DNA from: Phascolomyces articulosus
Taxonomy: Eukaryota > Mucoromycota > Mucoromycetes > Mucorales > Lichtheimiaceae
Length of the DNA stretch: 64,000 nt
Direction: 5' to 3'
Assembly: GCA_025677815.1 (NCBI GenBank)
Contig: JAIXMP010000040.1
Span: forward strand, 248,001-312,000
Below, one piece after another: positions 59,424-64,000 of the stretch. The notes beneath the pieces were generated by a model, which saw only the letters and a list, made by a program, of their open reading frames with translations, had not been told where the DNA came from and did not search any database. Numbering within the stretch: the stretch's first letter is position 1; each line of letters begins with the position of its first letter. The position numbers were made by a program, and so were the translations under genes.

Positions 59424-60661
59424 ATGGCCCTTAGACTGCTGACCAAGAACGCTGCAGGTACTTTTTACTTCGAGATGATATTTTTTATTATTTTTCTAAC
59501 CGAATGTGAATACAAGTAATAAACGAAACTGACATAACGCGTTCATGTATAATTATTAGTTGCTGCTGCTCGTCCTGCCATGTTGAACGCCTCGCGTCGC
59601 ACTGCTGGTATTGCTGCGTATGTTTATTTTATCATTATTATTACTATGGTCAACTTTTTTTTTACCTTTTTAAATTTACCTAATTAAACAATTATTATTT
59701 TTTTACGTCTCTTATAGCGTCCGTGCCTATTCCGCCGAAGCTGAAGGTAAATCTTGGGAAAAAAAAATAGGAACATTAAAAAGCAATATGGGAGAAATGT
59801 ATACTCAATGGAGAGAAAATATATATATATATATATATTTACAATATATAGTTAAGAAGTCTCCTTCTATTCTCGACTCGCTTCCCGGTGATTCGCTTGC
59901 CTCTAAGGCCGCTTACTTGGCTGTTGGTGGTGGTGTTTCTGCTGCCTTGATCTCCAAGGAAATTTACATTTTGAACGAAGAAACTTTGGTCTTGGTTTCC
60001 GCTGCCGGTCTTTTGGCTGTTTTGTTGAAGTACCTCCGTGAACCTTATAACAACATGGCTAACGATCATATTGAGGTAATAATGGGAATATAGAGTTAAT
60101 AGAAAAGAAAGGTCTGTTTTTTAGATATATATATATATATATTAATTGGAGATGTGCATATAATTTTTTTATATATAACAGCGTATCAAGAGTGTCTTGA
60201 ACAAGGCTCGTGCCGATCACAAGACTGCCGTTCAAGAACGTATCAATGAAGCTGGTCAAATGAAGGATCTCGTTGATGTTACCAAGGCTTTGTTCGAATT
60301 GTCTCGTGAAACCGCTCAATTGGAAGCTGAAGCTTTCGCTTTGAAGCAACAAGTTGCCGTTGCTCAAGAAGTCAAGGGTACCCTCGACTCCTGGGTCCGC
60401 CATGAAACTAACATTCGTGAACGTGAACAAAAGCAATTGGCTGCTTTCTTGATCGAAAAGATCCAAAAGGATTTGCAAGATCCCTCTATCCAAAAGCAAA
60501 TCTTGGACCAAGCTGTTGCTGATGTTGAAAGTAAGTTTTCTTTGGTTTTTTTTTAGAAAAAAAAACAGTTAGATGATTGTCATTAGAAAAGTACTCATTA
60601 TTTCTTGTCGATGGTATTTTCTTTTTTTTTTCAAATTATAGAGCTCGCAAAGACTGCTTAA
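59424..60661 (+). CDS. ATP4: Mitochondrial ATP synthase subunit 4 (subunit b)
   Basis: The peripheral-stalk b subunit of F1Fo ATP synthase. Exons: 59424-59457 (34 nt), 59560-59617, 59718-59746 (29 nt), 59852-60075, 60182-60530, 60642-60661 (20 nt, carrying only KLAKTA and the stop); 714 nt, 237 residues (yeast 244). The N-terminus is a classic matrix presequence rich in Arg/Ala (RLLTKNAAVAAARPAMLNA, SRRTAGIAAVRAYS). Two hydrophobic segments follow (AAYLAVGGGVSAALIS, ETLVLVSAAGLLAVLLKYL) and then a long charged helix (VLNKARADHKTAVQERIN to LDQAVADVE). Codon use is markedly more biased (AAG, GCT, GCC, TTG) than in neighbouring genes, as expected for a highly expressed protein. Confidence 0.95.
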
Positions 60662-60891
60662 ACAGTTTGTCAAAATGTAATATACGAAAATCTATGCATA
60701 AAAAGAGACCATTACACGCATTAGAGTTTATATTTGGAAATTTTCTGTGTATGAAATGAATGAAAATGGTTCTGGTTACAAGTGTTATTATATATATGAA
60801 TGAGTGTGTGTATATGTGTATGTGTGCATATGTTATAATGATGGAACAAAAAAAATGAATAATAGGATATGATATCTGTTATATTTTTTAA

Positions 60892-61833
60892 CTACCCACT
60901 ACCCAAACCTCCACGACGGCCCATTTGTTGTTGTTTACGAAACTTCAAGCCATCTTCGAATTGACGCTGCAAATCATTGGATATACGAGTTTTCTCATCT
61001 TCATCAATGGCGCTTTTCAATGAACCATATAAACCACCGCCTGCTTTTTTAGCAGGAGCAGCGGATGACTGTGGTTGCTGTTGGTTACCGCTCTTTTTTG
61101 CGCCCAAAAGTCGCATGAACTTGTCCTTTTGTGCTTGATCACCTCCAAATGTTGCCTTATTCCAATTATTCCAACCACTTCCCGCTGACGATGATGATTC
61201 TTCTTTTTCCATTTCCTTAGGCTCAGCCTTCTCTTTCTATATGAATCGTTAATAATCATGCAGAAAGAAATGTTGTCAGATAATATAATATCCCCCTCTT
61301 CAATAGGACAGACGCGTTTTTTACCTTTTGCTCAGCTGGAGTAGTATTAGTGGTGGCCACAGATACATCTTCTTCACAAGCATGCTTTCGTTGTTTCTTG
61401 GCTTTCGACTCATCCTTTTCTTCTTTCTTCTTCTCTTTCTTTTTGTTTTTCTTTTTATCCTTCTTTACATTTTCGTCACTATCTGAAGACTTGGACTTTT
61501 TCTTTTTGATCTCGGAATCAGACGAATCTTCATGTTTACGTTTCTTTCCTATAAAGAATTTCGCTCCTTACAATTATTTTTTTTTTCTTTCACAACAAAT
61601 GAACTTTTGGATCCAAATGACTTTTTTCTTACCTTCACTACTCTTGTCCTTTTTAGACTTTTTACTTTTCTTGCTCTGGAAAAAAAAATAAGGTCATAAA
61701 CAATAAGCGATCCACGAAAAGTACTGGGGACTATAGGATTTCACTTGTTATTAATTACCTTGACAGCCTCTTCAGAGGTTGGAGCATTATCAAGTTTCTC
61801 TTTTTCTTTGCTCTTCTTTTCTGATTTTCCCAT
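60892..61833 (-). CDS. Lysine-rich nucleolar protein with SMAP domain (KNOP1-like)
   Basis: Exons: 61833-61759, 61675-61633 (43 nt), 61548-61325, 61236-60892; 687 nt, 228 residues. Residues 1-110 are almost purely Lys/Glu/Ser (KKSKKSKKDKSSEG, KKDKKKNKKKEKKKEEKD), a nucleolar-type charged tract with acidic SDSDE clusters that could be CK2 sites. The conserved part is SGWNNWNKATFGGDQAQKDK followed by FMRLLGAKK, which matches the SMAP (small acidic protein-like) domain seen at the C-terminus of animal KNOP1 and of small acidic protein. The tail has a Gln/Ala linker, GGGLYGSLKSAI, and an RRGGLGSG end. Probably a nuclear/nucleolar protein; the molecular function is unknown. Convergent with ATP4, 230 bp apart. 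Confidence 0.72.
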
Positions 61834-64000
61834 GTTGAAATCGATTTACACTCAAGAGAAGATGAAAAAAAACCTGCCAAAAAAAAATTCGATTGTTTAA
61901 TCGAAAAATAAGAGCAGCCAATCACATTTCATTCTAGCTTGTTTCAGCATTTTAATTTTTTTCTAATATCATCTGTATCTTATTATTATATATATATATT
62001 ACATGGCTAATAATGAATTTTTATTCTAGCGACATGATGAATACTTTGTGTTATAAAGTTAAAAACATGAATCGATTTCTCGTGTTGATATGCAAGGTTT
62101 TCTTGTGTGGATGAATGTGTTATAGGCGATGATAGCCTACTTTACTCATGTTGGATATTTTTCCTCGTACACTTTGAGAATTTCGTCAAATACTTTTCTG
62201 TAGTATTTGACATGGTTTTTTTTCATATTGTTCATATTCTTTTGTAAATTCTGGTGTAGCTTTTCGATTATATATATATATATATATATCCAGCAATATA
62301 CGACAATAAGTATAAATAATGTTCAACATTGAAATCATACATATAGCATATATTTACGGATTGATAAAGGGTTTATTTCAACACGAATTTCATCCTTGGT
62401 AATGTCAGAAGAGATTGAGCTATAAAATATAGTAAAGTAATTGGTATATCTGTATTTAGAAAGTAAGCAGTTACAATAAATCAAATCCAACATATTAAAT
62501 CAAATACATAAAAGTATGTGTTTTTATCATTGCGATCTTTTTCCTCAATAAGCATTATAGCCGCTTTTACAACAGTCCCAATGGCTGATTTTTCAATGTT
62601 GGGTAAGAGCTATCTTTACTATTTTTTGTCCTCATGCTAATTATTGGTGATTGCTCGCACTAGAATTTTTACTATGCAAACGCGTTCTGATGTAATTTTT
62701 ACGTATGCGTTATATGTGTTATCTATACCAAAGTTATCATATATTATATCCCAAGCGACAATCCTGATTACGAATAGAGTGCAAACTTACCAAGTATCTA
62801 ACAATCAATGAAATAGGAAAGGAATAATAAATATTAAAATCCACCTTTTTGGTTTATTAATCAAGAGTATCTTATATTATCCGTATAAAACAAGATGCAC
62901 CACAGCAGTACTGTAGACGATCAAGTGTCCTTCAATGCAGACTCAAGATTACTTTAAGTATTAGCTATCACATACATAATATTATTCAATTATCATCACT
63001 GTATTATACAATATAAATAGATGCGATGACACCCATAAGCTTGTATATATACTGGTTGAATAAACTAAAAAGTAGTGGTTTATATTAAGCTCTATCCATT
63101 TATTAATACGTACATAATAGGATAATAATAATAATAATAAAGACCTAGTCCATATCTTTACCATAAAAAGACACTTGTCTTCCATTCTAAATTATGGCTA
63201 TTTTTTAAAAAGCCTTTCATTACTTATTTACTGTAATTTCTCGTAACTAAAAGCAGCATACAGTATTTTGCTCACCTAGTTAAGCGCTATCATTTCTCCA
63301 TAAAGTTAGAAATGAATCTCTGACGAAATTCTTCCAGCATAACTGTAGCTTTTTCAGAAATCATGTAGGAAGTTCATTTTAAGGTGTATTCATGCACTGT
63401 CATTTAATTTGTTATAACAAATTTAGTAGACTTTCATCGTTAGTCAGCACTACTTGTTACTATTGGTTCTATCTTTTTTTTTAAAAAAAAACAACGACGA
63501 CGACATCAGATGGTGGGTAGCTATGAATACCATGATCCGCATCGTAACAACAATGTATACAAATAGCATAAATAATATTATATTTATTGTGTCAATAAAT
63601 GCCATCATAATAGATACAGATGTAAAAATATCTGTGTTGTTCAAATACATAATTAATGACATTCATTCCATAAACTAAAAAATCTAAACGAACGATGACT
63701 ACTATAACCTATATCTAAAAGCTGAATTATCATTTGATATATGTAGTGGTTACAATTAAACAAAAGACGAATGTTCTATCATCTTTTTGTATTACATACA
63801 CTTGATATAAACGCCAATATGAATGATATGATGGTGTTGGGTAACCCCTGGTAATTTTCAAAATCAACATATCCTGTTATAGCTAGGATATAACCAACTT
63901 TCTTTTTTATTTTTCTTTTCACCCCTGAGGGAAGACTAAATCAAATTTTTTTGTACTTCCATTTTATAATAAATTCACGTATTATATATCAAACATGTCA
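61834..64000. other. AT-rich terminal region
   Basis: About 2.1 kb including the promoter of the KNOP1-like gene. TA repeats occur near 61989-62000 and 62270-62288, and an AAT-type repeat near 63124-63140. Apart from the weak candidate gene at 62146-62609 I support no gene. An ATG at 63995 near the edge cannot be judged. Confidence 0.5.
62146..62609 (-). pseudogene. Possible small gene or pseudogene, unrecognised
   Basis: Three minus-strand segments read like protein. Segment one (62609-62508) gives LLPNIEKSAIGTVVKAAIML followed by IEEKDRNDKNTYF. Segment two (62394-62358, acceptor uncertain) gives DEIRVEINPLSI. Segment three (62259-62146) gives TPEFTKEYEQYEKK, then, after a one-base shift within a run of eight A's, NHVKYYRKVFDEILKVYEEK and a stop. 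Donor and acceptor signals exist (GTATTT, GTAAAT; AAAG) but no start exon was found. The charged, helical composition differs from the flanking AT-rich spacer. I do not recognise the family; it could equally be a relic or chance. Confidence 0.25.

Noticed and set aside
62146..62259. Fifth member of the GNAT family
   Set aside because: KVYEEKYP superficially resembles the exon-1 KVYTDEQKYP motif, but surrounding residues and exon structure do not align.
1..64000. CRISPR arrays, bacterial operons, riboswitches or prophage
   Set aside because: The window is eukaryotic nuclear DNA with spliced genes; no regularly spaced repeat-spacer pattern was seen.

Overview
This 64 kb window is nuclear DNA from a filamentous fungus, most likely a Mucoromycota (Mucorales-type) mould. 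The genes are split by many short GT-AG introns of about 50-130 nt. Intergenic DNA is AT-rich with homopolymers and microsatellites. The proteins are clear fungal orthologues (PTC1, VAM7, TBP, URB2, SEC24, TBF1, EPT1, CDC16, ATP4), but the gene order and intron density do not fit ascomycete yeasts. The species is inference. I rebuilt exon joins by hand from splice consensus, phase continuity and family similarity; every intact model gives a single in-phase reading frame.

Layout. 1-6.4 kb, all on minus: the 5' part of an AKR7-type aldo/keto reductase cut by the window edge, a PTC1-like PP2C phosphatase, and a VAM7-like PX/SNARE protein. 8.7-17.1 kb, plus: TATA-binding protein and a 15-exon URB2 ribosome-biogenesis gene. 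17.3-24.5 kb is a graveyard: an unrecognised decayed reading frame, then a large kelch/transmembrane receptor-like pseudogene with at least four in-frame stops and two frameshifts. 24.8-31.9 kb, minus: SEC24 and a TBF1-like TRFH/Myb telomere- and promoter-binding factor. 32.8-39.2 kb is an amino-acid block: a proline-iminopeptidase-like S33 hydrolase with a predicted signal peptide, and two D-amino-acid oxidase paralogues arranged head to head. 39.4-44.5 kb: two adjacent UHRF-like SRA-RING genes, one intact and one a pseudogene into which a 5'-truncated LINE inserted with a 15-bp target-site duplication. 44.9-53.7 kb: severin-like actin-severing protein, a choline/ethanolamine phosphotransferase, and CDC16/APC6. 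53.9-57.7 kb: a GNAT acetyltransferase array with two intact copies, one pseudogene and one relic. 57.9-61.8 kb: MPP6-like exosome cofactor, mitochondrial ATP synthase subunit 4, and a lysine-rich nucleolar SMAP-domain protein. 61.9-64 kb is AT-rich with only a weak candidate small gene.

Most intact genes are housekeeping and are not functionally linked. The accessory signal lies in duplicated, decaying families (DAO, SRA-RING, GNAT, kelch), one LINE insertion, and a compact cluster of RFX X-box-like palindromes at 4.95-5.14 kb. I saw no tRNA or rRNA gene and no CRISPR array, and I did not identify a wholly new multi-gene system.
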